A stretch of 64,000 nt of DNA from Alphaproteobacteria bacterium (GCA_017307275.1 JAFKFK010000020.1:50516-114515), one strand, 5' to 3'. Numbered from the stretch's first letter, positions 28,748 to 39,746 are shown. The notes: generated by a model from the sequence alone, not told the origin. Program-made: numbers and translations.

Positions 28748-28753
28748 TAGGCT
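28748..28753 (+). promoter_or_regulatory. possible internal -10 box before the HAD gene
   Basis: TAGGCT lies 6 bases before the ATG at 28760, with no ribosome site, the same layout seen at several other starts in the window. A leaderless internal transcript is possible. Confidence 0.35.
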
Positions 28754-28759
28754 TGCTGC

Positions 28760-29398
28760 ATGAGTAACGTGTTTCCCAAAGCCGTCTTGTTCGATCTCCT
28801 GACGGCGCTGATCGATTCCTGGACGTTGTGGAACTCGGTGGCAGGCTCTGAGGCGTCGGGGCGGCGCTGGCGGGCCGAGTATCTGCGCCTGACTTATGGT
28901 TGCGGCGCCTATGTGCCTTACGAGACGCTGGTGCGCGATGCCGCGCGCAACACCGGCCTCGCGGAGAGTGCGGCCGATGCGCTTGAAGCGCGTTGGCTCG
29001 ACCTGCCGGTGTGGAGCGGGGCACAACAGGCGCTCGATGCGCTGGAGGGACGGACCAAGCTCGCGGTGGTGACCAACTGTTCGATCCGGCTAGGCGCGCT
29101 TGCTGCCGCGCGGCTAAAGACGCCGTGGGATTGCGTGATTACGGCCGAGGAGGCCGGTGCCTACAAGCCCGACCCGCATCCTTATCGCCTGGCGCTCGAC
29201 CGGCTGGGAGTGGCATCGCAGGAGGCGGCTTTCGTTGCCGGATCTGGGTACGATCTCTTCGGCACGTCGGCCGTGGGCCTCAGGACCTACTGGCACAACC
29301 GCGTTGGCCTCGCGCGCCCCGATGGCGCACTGGCCGCCGCGCTCGAACGGCCAACGCTCGACGATCTCATTCCCTGGCTCGAAGGACGCCTCTCGTGA
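28760..29398 (+). CDS. HAD-superfamily hydrolase (haloacid dehalogenase-like)
   Basis: A 212-residue HAD protein. Motif I is VLFDLLTAL with the nucleophilic Asp; the second residue after it is Leu, not Asp, so it lacks the general acid of phosphatases and resembles dehalogenase-type members. Motif II is VVTNCS, motif III Lys lies in GAYKPDPHPY, and motif IV is in FVAGSGYDLFG. The usual G-T after motif I is T-A here. The stop overlaps the GTG start of the DSD1 gene (GTGA). Confidence 0.78.
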   Translation: MSNVFPKAVLFDLLTALIDSWTLWNSVAGSEASGRRWRAEYLRLTYGCGAYVPYETLVRDAARNTGLAESAADALEARWLDLPVWSGAQQALDALEGRTKLAVVTNCSIRLGALAAARLKTPWDCVITAEEAGAYKPDPHPYRLALDRLGVASQEAAFVAGSGYDLFGTSAVGLRTYWHNRVGLARPDGALAAALERPTLDDLIPWLEGRLS

Positions 29399-30528
29399 AG
29401 CTGATGGACATCGAAACGCCGGCCGCGCTGATCGACGAGACGCGCATGGCCGCGAACATCGACCGCATGCAAAAGCACCTCTCGGCGCTCGGCGTGCGGC
29501 TGCGCACGCATGTGAAGACGTCGAAGTGCATCGAGGTCGCGCGCCGCCAGCAGGAGGCCGGCGCCAATGGCATCACGGTCTCCACGCTGAAGGAGGCGGA
29601 GCAGTTCTTCGCCGCAGGCTTTGCCGACATCCTCTATGCCGTCTGCATGGCGCCGGAGAAGCTCGACCGGGCGTTGGCCCTGATCCGCCGTGGGTGCGCG
29701 CTCACCATCCTGGTCGATTCGGTAACGGCCGCGCAGGCCGTCGTCGCCAAGGGCAAGGAAGCCGCCCACGCTTTCGAGGTGATGATCGAGATCGATTCCG
29801 ACGGTCATCGCTCGGGCGTGCAGCCCGAAGCAACGGAGTTGATCGATATCGGCAAGGTCCTGCAGAACGGCGGCCAGCGCCTGAAGGGCGTGCTGACCCA
29901 TGCCGGCAGCTCCTACGATCTCGATACGGACGAGGCGTTGCAGAAACTTGCCGAGCAGGAGCGGGCGCTTTGTGTCCGCGCCGCCGAACGGCTGCGTGCC
30001 GCTGGCATTGCCTGCCCCGAGGTCAGCGTCGGTTCGACTCCGACGGCGCTGGCGGCCCGGAATCTCGCTGGCGTTACCGAGGTGCGTGCTGGCGTCTATG
30101 TCTTCTTCGATCTCGTGATGTCGAATGTCGGCGTCTGCACGCCGCAGCAGGTGGCGCTGTCGGTGCTGGCCACCGTGATCGGTCATCAGCCGGAGAAGGG
30201 TTGGGTGATCGTCGATGCCGGCTGGATGGCCATGAGCCGCGACCGCGGCACGCAGCGCCAGAAGATCGACTATGGCTATGGGGCCGTCTGCGACGCGATG
30301 GGCCATGCGATCGACGGGCTGTTCGTGTCGGGAGCCAACCAGGAGCACGGCATCATCTCGCGGCGCGACGGGGCAGCCGATCCCGACATCGTCCAGCACT
30401 TTCCGATTGGCACCAAGCTGCGCGTGTTGCCCAACCATGCCTGTGCGACCGGCGCGCAGTATCCGTTCTATCTCGCGGTGTCGCCCGACGGTGATACCAC
30501 GCCGTGGCAACGCTTCCAGGGTTGGTAG
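29395..30528 (+). CDS. DSD1-type PLP enzyme (D-serine dehydratase/D-threonine aldolase family)
   Basis: A 377-residue fold-type III PLP enzyme. The N-terminal alanine-racemase-like barrel has the PLP lysine in RTHVKTSKC, and the C-terminal domain has the metal-binding His and Cys typical of D-serine dehydratases (SGANQEHG and LPNHAC). It should act on D-beta-hydroxy amino acids such as D-threonine or D-serine. GTG at 29395 is used, with AGGA 8 bases upstream and 4-base overlap with the HAD gene; ATG at 29404 is an alternative. Its stop directly abuts the convergent ArsR gene. Confidence 0.85.
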   Translation: MKLMDIETPAALIDETRMAANIDRMQKHLSALGVRLRTHVKTSKCIEVARRQQEAGANGITVSTLKEAEQFFAAGFADILYAVCMAPEKLDRALALIRRGCALTILVDSVTAAQAVVAKGKEAAHAFEVMIEIDSDGHRSGVQPEATELIDIGKVLQNGGQRLKGVLTHAGSSYDLDTDEALQKLAEQERALCVRAAERLRAAGIACPEVSVGSTPTALAARNLAGVTEVRAGVYVFFDLVMSNVGVCTPQQVALSVLATVIGHQPEKGWVIVDAGWMAMSRDRGTQRQKIDYGYGAVCDAMGHAIDGLFVSGANQEHGIISRRDGAADPDIVQHFPIGTKLRVLPNHACATGAQYPFYLAVSPDGDTTPWQRFQGW

Positions 30529-31227
30529 CTAGACCGTCGCGCCGAAATGGCTGCCGAGCGCACGGCGGCCGGAATCGGTGAGGCGCACGGTGCGGCTGCG
30601 GCGCAGGCGCTCGGCCCAGCCGCGCTTGAAGAAGGTGTCGGCGATTGCCGCGCCCAGGGCGCCCGAGATGTGTGGGCGCCGCTCGCTCCAGTCGAGGCAC
30701 TGACGCGCGAAGTGGCGCGAGCTTGCCTGCCGTGCGCCGGGCAGATCGACACCCAGCCGCTCGCAGAACAACTCGCCTGGCTCGGTGAGCTTCCAGTCGC
30801 GCGGACCTTTGGGTTCGAGATAGCCGTGCTGGGTCAACGAATCGGTGACGGCGATTCCGACCTGGCCCGCGAGGTGGTCGTAGCAGGTGCGGCAGAAGCG
30901 CAGATCGGGGTCGCGCCGCCAGGCGGCAGTCCGTGAGGCCGGCGTGGCGCGTGTGCCCGCCAACGCCATCAGCGATTCGATGGCATGGGCCACGTCGGAG
31001 GAGGCCAGCCGGTAGAAGCGGTTGCGGCCTTGGGCGCGGGCCGCCAGCAGATTGCCTTCGACCATGCGCGAGAGATGCCCGCTCGCGGTCTGAGCCGTGA
31101 TGCCGGCAGTGAGCGCGAGATCGGACGCGGTATGGGCGCGGCCGTCCATGAGAAGGGAGAGCATGGCGGCACGCGCCGGGTCGCCCATCAGGGCGGCGAC
31201 TTCGGAGAGAGCGTTCACGGTGATCAT
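30529..31227 (-). CDS. ArsR-family transcriptional regulator with C-terminal extension
   Basis: A 232-residue regulator. The N-terminal winged helix (about 1-90) is ArsR-like (ALMGDPARAAMLSLLMDGRAHTASDLALTAGITAQTASGHLSRM). The longer C-terminal half contains Cys residues (RFCRTCYDHLAG, FCERLG, RQCLDW) and a His-rich stretch, so metal, haem or redox sensing is possible. A 26-bp perfect palindrome lies 41 bases upstream. Its likely targets are itself and perhaps neighbours. Confidence 0.85.
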   Translation of the reverse strand: MITVNALSEVAALMGDPARAAMLSLLMDGRAHTASDLALTAGITAQTASGHLSRMVEGNLLAARAQGRNRFYRLASSDVAHAIESLMALAGTRATPASRTAAWRRDPDLRFCRTCYDHLAGQVGIAVTDSLTQHGYLEPKGPRDWKLTEPGELFCERLGVDLPGARQASSRHFARQCLDWSERRPHISGALGAAIADTFFKRGWAERLRRSRTVRLTDSGRRALGSHFGATV

Positions 31228-31267
31228 GGTGGGACTCTATGCCCGCTCTGGGCGGCCCGCCACGTTC

Positions 31268-31293
31268 AATGGTTCGGCAGAGGCCGAACCATT
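31268..31293. promoter_or_regulatory. 26-bp palindromic operator of the ArsR regulator
   Basis: AATGGTTCGGC and GCCGAACCATT are exact inverted 11-bp arms around AGAG, in the 76-base gap before the ArsR gene. ArsR dimers bind such sites. No U-run follows, which argues against a terminator. Confidence 0.65.
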
Positions 31294-31303
31294 AGCGTTA
31301 CCG

Positions 31304-31663
31304 TTATCGCCATTTCGGATTGGCGATGGCGATCTTGTCGGCCGTTGTCGCTTCGAGGTGCGCCATCAGGGCGGCGTCGCGCTCGTCGCGTTCACCGGCT
31401 CGCAGCTGACGCGCCAGCTCGCGGTTGAGTTCGGCAAGCGTGCCCTGGCGACCGAGCAGCTTGGCGAGCCTTTCGTGCTCGCGCGCATCGGCGGCAGTGC
31501 CGAGGCGTGCCTCGCGTTCGAGAATGGCAATCGAGTTCACGGCGACCCGGGTCTGGAAGCCCAGCCGCGGGTCGGTACGATCGAGCGCCGGTATCGCTTC
31601 CTCGCGCAGGAAGTCGGCGATGGCGGCCAGCAGTTCGCTGGCGGTCGGACGATCCTGCGCCAT
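31304..31663 (-). CDS. DUF6285 small protein (LvaB-like)
   Basis: A 119-residue helical protein, the usual size for DUF6285, starting MAQDRPTASELLAAIADFLREEAIPAL. It sits one base after the phosphotransferase gene. The same pairing and size recall LvaA-LvaB of the Pseudomonas levulinate pathway, where LvaB binds the kinase. That parallel is inference from size and order; the acyl-CoA dehydrogenase partner (LvaC) is not in the window. Confidence 0.7.
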   Translation of the reverse strand: MAQDRPTASELLAAIADFLREEAIPALDRTDPRLGFQTRVAVNSIAILEREARLGTAADAREHERLAKLLGRQGTLAELNRELARQLRAGERDERDAALMAHLEATTADKIAIANPKWR

Positions 31664-31664
31664 G

Positions 31665-32702
31665 TCAGCCTCCGGTCTTCAACAGTTGCAGCAGGTCGAC
31701 TTCGGTCTCGACGGCACGCCGGCCGATAGAAGCAAGCTCCATGGACTTCTGCGCACCCGAGAGGTGCTTCCATGCCTGGGTATGGCAGATGATGCCCCAG
31801 CGCACCGTGCCGAAAACTTCCCACCAATGCGCGCGCGCCGGATCGACCTTGATGCCGCCGGCACTTTCGTAGGCCTTGCAGAGCTGCTCACGACTGCCGA
31901 AGCCGCCGGCCGGCTTGTCGATGGCACCGAAGCGCCAGCTCTTCACGCACAGCCATCCGAGATCCTCGATGGGATCGCCGAGATGCGCGCCTTCCCAGTC
32001 GAGGATCGCGGTCACGCCCGTTTCGTCGGCGAGATAGTTGCCCGTGCGATAGTCGCCATGCACCAGCACCGGCTGCGTCGTTGTCGGCGGTTTGCGGCGG
32101 TCGAGCCAGGTCAGAGCAAGTTCGAACACCGGCTGCGAAGTACCGAGCGTGTCGAGCAGGCCGCGCAGGCTCGCGATGTGGTCGCCGGCCTCGCGCCGGT
32201 CGAGTGGCGGCAGCGTCGCGGGATCGACGGCATGGATGCGCGCCAGGATTTCGCCGAGTTGGCCCGCCATCTTTTCGCGGGCGACGGCATAGGGCGGATC
32301 GCGCAGCAGTTTGCGGGCGATGGCGATGCCGCCGACCCGACGCATCACGAAGGCTTCCCCGAGCCCATCCTGGGGCTCCAGTTCGAACAGCACTTCGGGT
32401 GCGCGGACGCCTGTTTGCCAGGCCGCACGGATGACGCGGAACTCAGTGCCTCTGTCGAGCGCGGCGGAGCGTTCGCTTCCCGCTTTGCTCTCGACGGCCC
32501 CGAGGGTCGGGGGATCGCGGCGGAGGATCAGCTCGTGGCGGACACCGTCCACGATGGCATCGAAGCTCCAGGTCTGGCGCGAGGCGCCACCGGATTGGCG
32601 GGTCAGGCCGTCGATGGTCGTGGGGCGACTGAAGTGGCGTCCTGCCGCAGTTGCCAGACCCGACGCCACGGATTCAGCTTCAGAGGGTATGTGAACGGTC
32701 AT
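31665..32702 (-). CDS. APH-family phosphotransferase (LvaA/ACAD10-like kinase)
   Basis: A 345-residue kinase of the aminoglycoside-phosphotransferase fold. The Brenner motif VLVHGDYRTGNYL holds the catalytic Asp, and the metal Asp is in AILDWEGAHLGDP; an N-lobe nucleotide loop (LTRQSGGASRQTWSF) comes first. Such enzymes phosphorylate small hydroxy metabolites; in the LvaA/ACAD10 group the substrate is a 4-hydroxyacyl-CoA. It is followed by DUF6285, and the divergent MaoC hydratase also points to acyl-CoA metabolism rather than drug resistance. Confidence 0.82.
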   Translation of the reverse strand: MTVHIPSEAESVASGLATAAGRHFSRPTTIDGLTRQSGGASRQTWSFDAIVDGVRHELILRRDPPTLGAVESKAGSERSAALDRGTEFRVIRAAWQTGVRAPEVLFELEPQDGLGEAFVMRRVGGIAIARKLLRDPPYAVAREKMAGQLGEILARIHAVDPATLPPLDRREAGDHIASLRGLLDTLGTSQPVFELALTWLDRRKPPTTTQPVLVHGDYRTGNYLADETGVTAILDWEGAHLGDPIEDLGWLCVKSWRFGAIDKPAGGFGSREQLCKAYESAGGIKVDPARAHWWEVFGTVRWGIICHTQAWKHLSGAQKSMELASIGRRAVETEVDLLQLLKTGG

Positions 32703-32778
32703 TTACCCGGACTGTGGCACAGGCCCCGCCCCATGGTAAGAGGGCGCGCCCAAACGGCACCCAGCGGGGAGATTGCCA

Positions 32779-33225
32779 GTGTCGAATGCCTTTGCCGCCA
32801 TGAACGGCCTGTTTCTGGAAGACCTCAAGCCCGGCATGTCGGCCATGTTCGGCAAGACCGTGACCGAGGCCGACATCATGGCCTTCGCCGGCGTCTCGGG
32901 CGACACCAACCCCATCCATCTGCACGACGGCTTCGCGCGCACCACGCGGTTCGGCCAGCGTATCGCCCACGGCATGCTGAGCGGCGCCTTCATCTCCACG
33001 GTGATCGGCACCAAGCTGCCGGGCCCCGGCGCGGTCTACATCTCCCAGACCATGAATTTCATGGCGCCGGTGATCATCGGCGATACCATCACTGCCGTGG
33101 CTACCATCACGTCGATCGACGAAAAGCGCCGCCGCGTGACACTCAAGACCCAGTGCCTGAACGGCGAGAAGGTCGTGATTGACGGTGAAGCCACCGTGCT
33201 GGTGCCGCGGCGCGACGCAGCCTGA
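32779..33225 (+). CDS. MaoC family (R)-enoyl-CoA hydratase/dehydratase
   Basis: A 148-residue hotdog protein with the hydratase-2 signature FAGVSGDTNPIHLHDGFA, which holds the catalytic Asp and His, as in PhaJ-type (R)-specific enoyl-CoA hydratases. GTG at 32779 is chosen: GGGGAG lies 7 bases upstream; a TTG two codons earlier is less likely. It is divergent from the kinase gene and ends 10 bases before ribF. Substrate chain length is unknown. Confidence 0.85.
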   Translation: MSNAFAAMNGLFLEDLKPGMSAMFGKTVTEADIMAFAGVSGDTNPIHLHDGFARTTRFGQRIAHGMLSGAFISTVIGTKLPGPGAVYISQTMNFMAPVIIGDTITAVATITSIDEKRRRVTLKTQCLNGEKVVIDGEATVLVPRRDAA

Positions 33226-33235
33226 ACGGGACAAC

Positions 33236-34183
33236 ATGATCCCGACGTTCGACGATTGGCGGTCCGTCCCGGCCGAGTGGAAGGGCGGGGTGGTGGCGCT
33301 GGGCAATTTCGATGGCGTCCACTGCGGCCACCAGGCGTTGCTCGCGCGCGCTGCCGAGCAAGCTAAGGCGCTCAAGGCGTCTATGGTGGCGCTCACCTTC
33401 GAGCCGCACCCGCGCCGCTTCTTCGTGCCCGATACCGGCCCGTTCCGTCTCACCTTGCCGCCCGCCAAGACGCGGCTGCTGGCCGAGTACGGCGTGCAGG
33501 CGGTGCTGGCGCAGCACTTCGATGCCGCGTTCGCCGCGCTCACCGCAGAGGCTTTTATCGCCGACGTGCTTCTGAAGGGACTGGGCGCCCGCCATGTCGT
33601 CTGCGGCTACGACTTCACGTTCGGCGCCCGCCGTAGCGGCAATGTCGAGCAGCTCCATGCCGAGAGCCAGACCCAGGGCTTCGGCGTCACGGTGCTCGAT
33701 CCGGTAATGCGGGAGGGCGAGATCTACTCCTCGACGCGCATCCGCGAGGCGCTGCGTGCCGGCTGGGTGAGCGAGGCGGTCGGCCTGCTGGGCCATGGTT
33801 GGGAGATCGAAGGCGCCGTGGAGCTGGGCGACCAGCGCGGCCGCACCATCGGCTTCCCCACCGCCAACGTGGCGCTGGGCGAGCACCTGCGTCCGCGTTT
33901 CGGCGTCTATGCAGTTCGTGCTCTGGTCGACGGCACGTGGCGCAATGCCGTGGCCAATCTTGGCAAGCGTCCGACCTTCGGCAAGCTGCAGGAGAATTTC
34001 GAGGTCCATCTGTTCGACTTCGCGGGCGACCTCTACGGCAAGGTCCTGCGCGTCGAGCTGGTCGACTTCATCCGGCCTGAGATGAAGTTCGCGGGCCTCG
34101 ACCAGCTCAAGGCCCAGATTGCCGCCGACGGGGCGGCGGCACGGACGCTCCTCGCCGATCGACCCGCGACAAGCTCTCAATGA
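33236..34183 (+). CDS. ribF: bifunctional riboflavin kinase/FAD synthetase
   Basis: Makes FMN from riboflavin + ATP, then FAD. The 315-residue protein has the N-terminal nucleotidyltransferase domain (VVALGNFDGVHCGHQALL with the HxGH-like motif; FEPHPRRFF; SSTRIREAL) and the C-terminal flavokinase domain with GRTIGFPTANV and the C-terminal acidic motif VELVDFIRPEMKF. ATG at 33236 begins the protein; the longer frame overlaps the MaoC gene. It precedes ileS and lspA, a conserved alphaproteobacterial order. Confidence 0.95.
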   Translation: MIPTFDDWRSVPAEWKGGVVALGNFDGVHCGHQALLARAAEQAKALKASMVALTFEPHPRRFFVPDTGPFRLTLPPAKTRLLAEYGVQAVLAQHFDAAFAALTAEAFIADVLLKGLGARHVVCGYDFTFGARRSGNVEQLHAESQTQGFGVTVLDPVMREGEIYSSTRIREALRAGWVSEAVGLLGHGWEIEGAVELGDQRGRTIGFPTANVALGEHLRPRFGVYAVRALVDGTWRNAVANLGKRPTFGKLQENFEVHLFDFAGDLYGKVLRVELVDFIRPEMKFAGLDQLKAQIAADGAAARTLLADRPATSSQ

Positions 34184-34224
34184 AATCGTGCGGGCGGGAG
34201 GCCGGCATGGCCGATTCCGGCTCC

Positions 34225-34253
34225 TTGACCCTCCGGACCCCCATCCCTAGATT
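34225..34253 (+). promoter_or_regulatory. sigma-70-type promoter for ileS
   Basis: TTGACC (34225-34230) and TAGATT (34248-34253) are spaced by 17 bases, close to consensus. Transcription would start near 34260, giving a leader of about 128 bases before the preferred ileS start. Confidence 0.6.
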
Positions 34254-34297
34254 GCCCGCCCTATGCTTATCGGGGCCTCTCAGGAGCGAATTACCCG

Positions 34298-34321
34298 CCC
34301 GGTCCGCTGACTGCGGCCGGG
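34298..34321 (+). promoter_or_regulatory. hairpin in the ileS leader
   Basis: CCCGG-T-CCGC pairs with GCGGCCGGG around a 5-base loop: nine pairs and one bulge. It lies downstream of the predicted promoter in the untranslated leader. No T-box features are seen, as expected outside Gram-positives. Confidence 0.45.
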
Positions 34322-34387
34322 TCGTCCTGCTTGTCTGCGGCGGTTTCCAGACCTGCCGCTTCTGCTCCTCCCAGTGCCGAGTTTCTC

Positions 34388-37237
<2,850 letters not shown>

Positions 37238-37247
37238 GGGATGCGGC

Positions 37248-37730
37248 ATGAGGCAGATCGACCGTCAGGCGATGGCCCTGGTCCTCGTCACCCTGGTGGC
37301 GGACCAGATCTCCAAGCAGCTTCTGCTCGGGTACTTGCTGAAGGCGGGTGCCATCGTGCCGGTAATCGACGGCTTTTTCCGCCTGGTGATCGTGTGGAAC
37401 CGGGGCGTCAGCTTTGGCCTGCTCGGTGGCGACCAGGCCTTGCCGCCGTGGGTCCTCTCGGCGGTCGCGATAGCCGTCTGCATCGGTCTCTTCTTCTGGC
37501 TGCGACGAACCGACCGCCCCCTGACCGGATGGGGCATCGGCCTTGTCATGGGAGGGGCCATCGGCAATGTTATCGACCGCGCGCGATGGGGAGCGGTGTT
37601 CGATTTCGCTGATTTCCACATAGGCCAATGGCATTGGCCGGCGTTCAATGTCGCCGATTCGGCGATCGTCGTCGGCGTCGGTTTGATGCTGATCGATTCG
37701 CTGCTGGCCGAGAAGAAACCTGCTCCATGA
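37248..37730 (+). CDS. lspA: lipoprotein signal peptidase II
   Basis: Inner-membrane aspartyl peptidase that removes the signal from diacylglyceryl prolipoproteins; 160 residues, four helices. Both catalytic aspartates are present in GGAIGNVIDRARWGAVFDF and FNVADSAIVVG. AGGG lies 7 bases before the ATG. Its neighbour downstream is a lipoprotein (DUF3035), which would be a substrate. Part of ribF-ileS-lspA-DUF3035. Confidence 0.95.
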   Translation: MRQIDRQAMALVLVTLVADQISKQLLLGYLLKAGAIVPVIDGFFRLVIVWNRGVSFGLLGGDQALPPWVLSAVAIAVCIGLFFWLRRTDRPLTGWGIGLVMGGAIGNVIDRARWGAVFDFADFHIGQWHWPAFNVADSAIVVGVGLMLIDSLLAEKKPAP

Positions 37731-37788
37731 AGGGGCGCCCTGATACAGCCATGATCGACCGACAGAAACAGGCTTCGAAGGACCAACG

Positions 37789-38370
37789 ATGACACGGATA
37801 CGCCCGATCCCGGTGGCTTTGCTCGCCTGCACCGCTCTTGTGCTCGGCGGCTGTAGCGCCTTCGAGAATCTCGGCGGCGGCAAGAAAGTGTCGCCCGACG
37901 AATTCAAGATCGTGTCCCACTCGCCGCTCACCATGCCGCCCAACGCCGAGCTGCGTCCGCCGCGGCCGGGCGAGGCCAGGCCCCAGGAGATGACTCCAGC
38001 CGACCAGGCCAAGGAAGCGCTGTCGCCGGCGCTGGCCGGTCGCACCCAGGAGCGCATCAACGCCGGTCCCAACCCGGCGCGCACGGGCAGCTCCTCCGAA
38101 CAGGCGCTGGTGGCGCGTGCCGGACAGGGCGGCGTCGATCCCGAAATCCGCGGGCGCGTGAATCAGGACACCAGGACCCTTGCCGACAGCGACAAGACCT
38201 TCATCGACAGCCTGATCTTCTGGCAGGATTCGCCGCCGCAGGGCGTGCTCATCGATCCCACCAAGGAACAGCAGCGCATCCGCGACGCGCAGGCGGCCGG
38301 TCAGCCCGCAACCGGGCCGACGCCCACGATCACGCGTCGCAAGCGCGGCCTGCTCGAAGGCATCTTCTGA
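37789..38370 (+). CDS. DUF3035 lipoprotein
   Basis: A 193-residue outer-envelope lipoprotein: signal ending in the lipobox VLGGC (Cys about 22), then a DUF3035 region with PDEFKIVSHSPLTMPPNAELRPPRPG and a basic tail (RRKRGLLEGIF). This family is mainly alphaproteobacterial and often lies between lspA and M16 peptidase genes. Function is unknown; a link to outer-membrane assembly or proteolysis is context only. AAGGA precedes the ATG. The last codons overlap the presumed M16 start. Confidence 0.82.
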   Translation: MTRIRPIPVALLACTALVLGGCSAFENLGGGKKVSPDEFKIVSHSPLTMPPNAELRPPRPGEARPQEMTPADQAKEALSPALAGRTQERINAGPNPARTGSSSEQALVARAGQGGVDPEIRGRVNQDTRTLADSDKTFIDSLIFWQDSPPQGVLIDPTKEQQRIRDAQAAGQPATGPTPTITRRKRGLLEGIF

Positions 38371-39746
38371 GTTCGCTCCTGCCTCCCGGCCGCCGTGCTC
38401 TGCTCGGCGGCCTTTTCGCGGGCGCGGTCGTCTCGCCACCGGCCACGGCGCTCGCCAAGCTCTTTGCCGTCGAGCGTCGCAACGCCGAGACCTTCACGCT
38501 GCCTAACGGCCTGCAGGTCATCGTGCTGCCGTCACGGCGTGCGCCGATCGTTACCCAGGTCGTGGTCTACAAGGTCGGCAGTGCCGACGAGACGTTCGGC
38601 AAGACAGGCGCCGCGCATTTCCTCGAACACATGATGTTCAAGGGCACCGACAAGGTGCCGGGCGGGGAGTTCTCGCGCATCGTCTCGCGCAACGGTGGCC
38701 GCGACAACGCTTACACGAGCTTCGATTCGACAGGCTATCACCAGACGATTGCGGCGGAGCGGCTGGAACTGATCATGCGCATGGAGGCCGATCGCATGAC
38801 CGGCATCCGCATCAGCGATCGCGAGATCGTGCCGGAGCGCCAGGTGATCCTCGAGGAGCGGCGCATGCGCACAGACAACGTGCCGTCGGCGCTGCTCGAC
38901 GAGGCGGTGCGCGAGCAGCTCTACGGCCGCCACAAGCCCTATGCCATGCCGATCATCGGCTATCCCGACGACATCAAGAAATTGAGCGTCAACGATCTCT
39001 CGACCTTCTATCGCCGCCACTACGCGCCCAACAATGCGGTGCTGATCGTGGCGGGCGACACCACGACCGAGGCGGTCCGCAAGCTCGCGGAGAAGTACTA
39101 CGGCCCCATCGCGAGCCGTAAGACCGAGCCGCGGCGGCGCCCCTCGAAAGGCGGCCCCAATTTGCCGCAGAAGGTGATCCGTGCCGACGCGCGGGTCGTC
39201 GAGCCGCGCTGGTCGCGGCTGTGGCTGGCCCCGTCTTACCGAATGGGCGAGACCAGGCACGCCTATGCGCTGCAGGTGCTGGCGCGTCTGTTCGGCGGCA
39301 GCGAGACCAGCCGGCTGTGGCAGGCGCTGGTGGTCGACGGCAAGGTCGGCCTGTCGGCCTGGGCGTCGTACAGCCCGGCCAGCCTCGGCCTCACCTCGTT
39401 CGATATCGGCGTGCATCCCGCCCCGACGCGCAGCATGGCCGACGTCGAGAAGGCGGTGACGACAGAGATGAAACGCCTGCTCGATGGCGGCGTTAAGCCC
39501 GAAGAGGTGGAGCGGGCACAGAACCAGCTCCTGGCCGGCGCCATCTATTCCCAAGATTCGCTCGCAAGTGGCCCCCGCATCTATGGCACCATGTTGAGCA
39601 CCGGCGGCACGGTGGCCGATGTCGATGCCTGGCCGCAGCGGATTGCCGCTGTCACGCCGGCCGAGGTCCAGGCCGCCGCCGAGCATGTCTGGCGCAACGA
39701 CGGCGCCGTGACGGCGATGCTGACGCCGGCCGAGGGCAGCCGATGA
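38367..39746 (+). CDS. M16 zinc peptidase, active subunit, apparent CTG start
   Basis: A pitrilysin-family peptidase of 459 residues with the inverted zinc motif HFLEH (HxxEH) and a downstream metal Glu. No ATG, GTG or TTG exists in frame between the upstream stop and a GTG at 38523, which would remove the signal peptide and first strand. A CTG at 38367 overlaps the DUF3035 stop (CTGA), has GAAGG 6 bases upstream, and gives a proper N-terminus: GRRALLGGLFAGAVVSPP (signal, with twin Arg) then TFTLPNGLQVIVLPS. CTG is therefore the best start. It is coupled to the second M16 gene by ATGA. Confidence 0.85.
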   Translation: MSSLLPPGRRALLGGLFAGAVVSPPATALAKLFAVERRNAETFTLPNGLQVIVLPSRRAPIVTQVVVYKVGSADETFGKTGAAHFLEHMMFKGTDKVPGGEFSRIVSRNGGRDNAYTSFDSTGYHQTIAAERLELIMRMEADRMTGIRISDREIVPERQVILEERRMRTDNVPSALLDEAVREQLYGRHKPYAMPIIGYPDDIKKLSVNDLSTFYRRHYAPNNAVLIVAGDTTTEAVRKLAEKYYGPIASRKTEPRRRPSKGGPNLPQKVIRADARVVEPRWSRLWLAPSYRMGETRHAYALQVLARLFGGSETSRLWQALVVDGKVGLSAWASYSPASLGLTSFDIGVHPAPTRSMADVEKAVTTEMKRLLDGGVKPEEVERAQNQLLAGAIYSQDSLASGPRIYGTMLSTGGTVADVDAWPQRIAAVTPAEVQAAAEHVWRNDGAVTAMLTPAEGSR

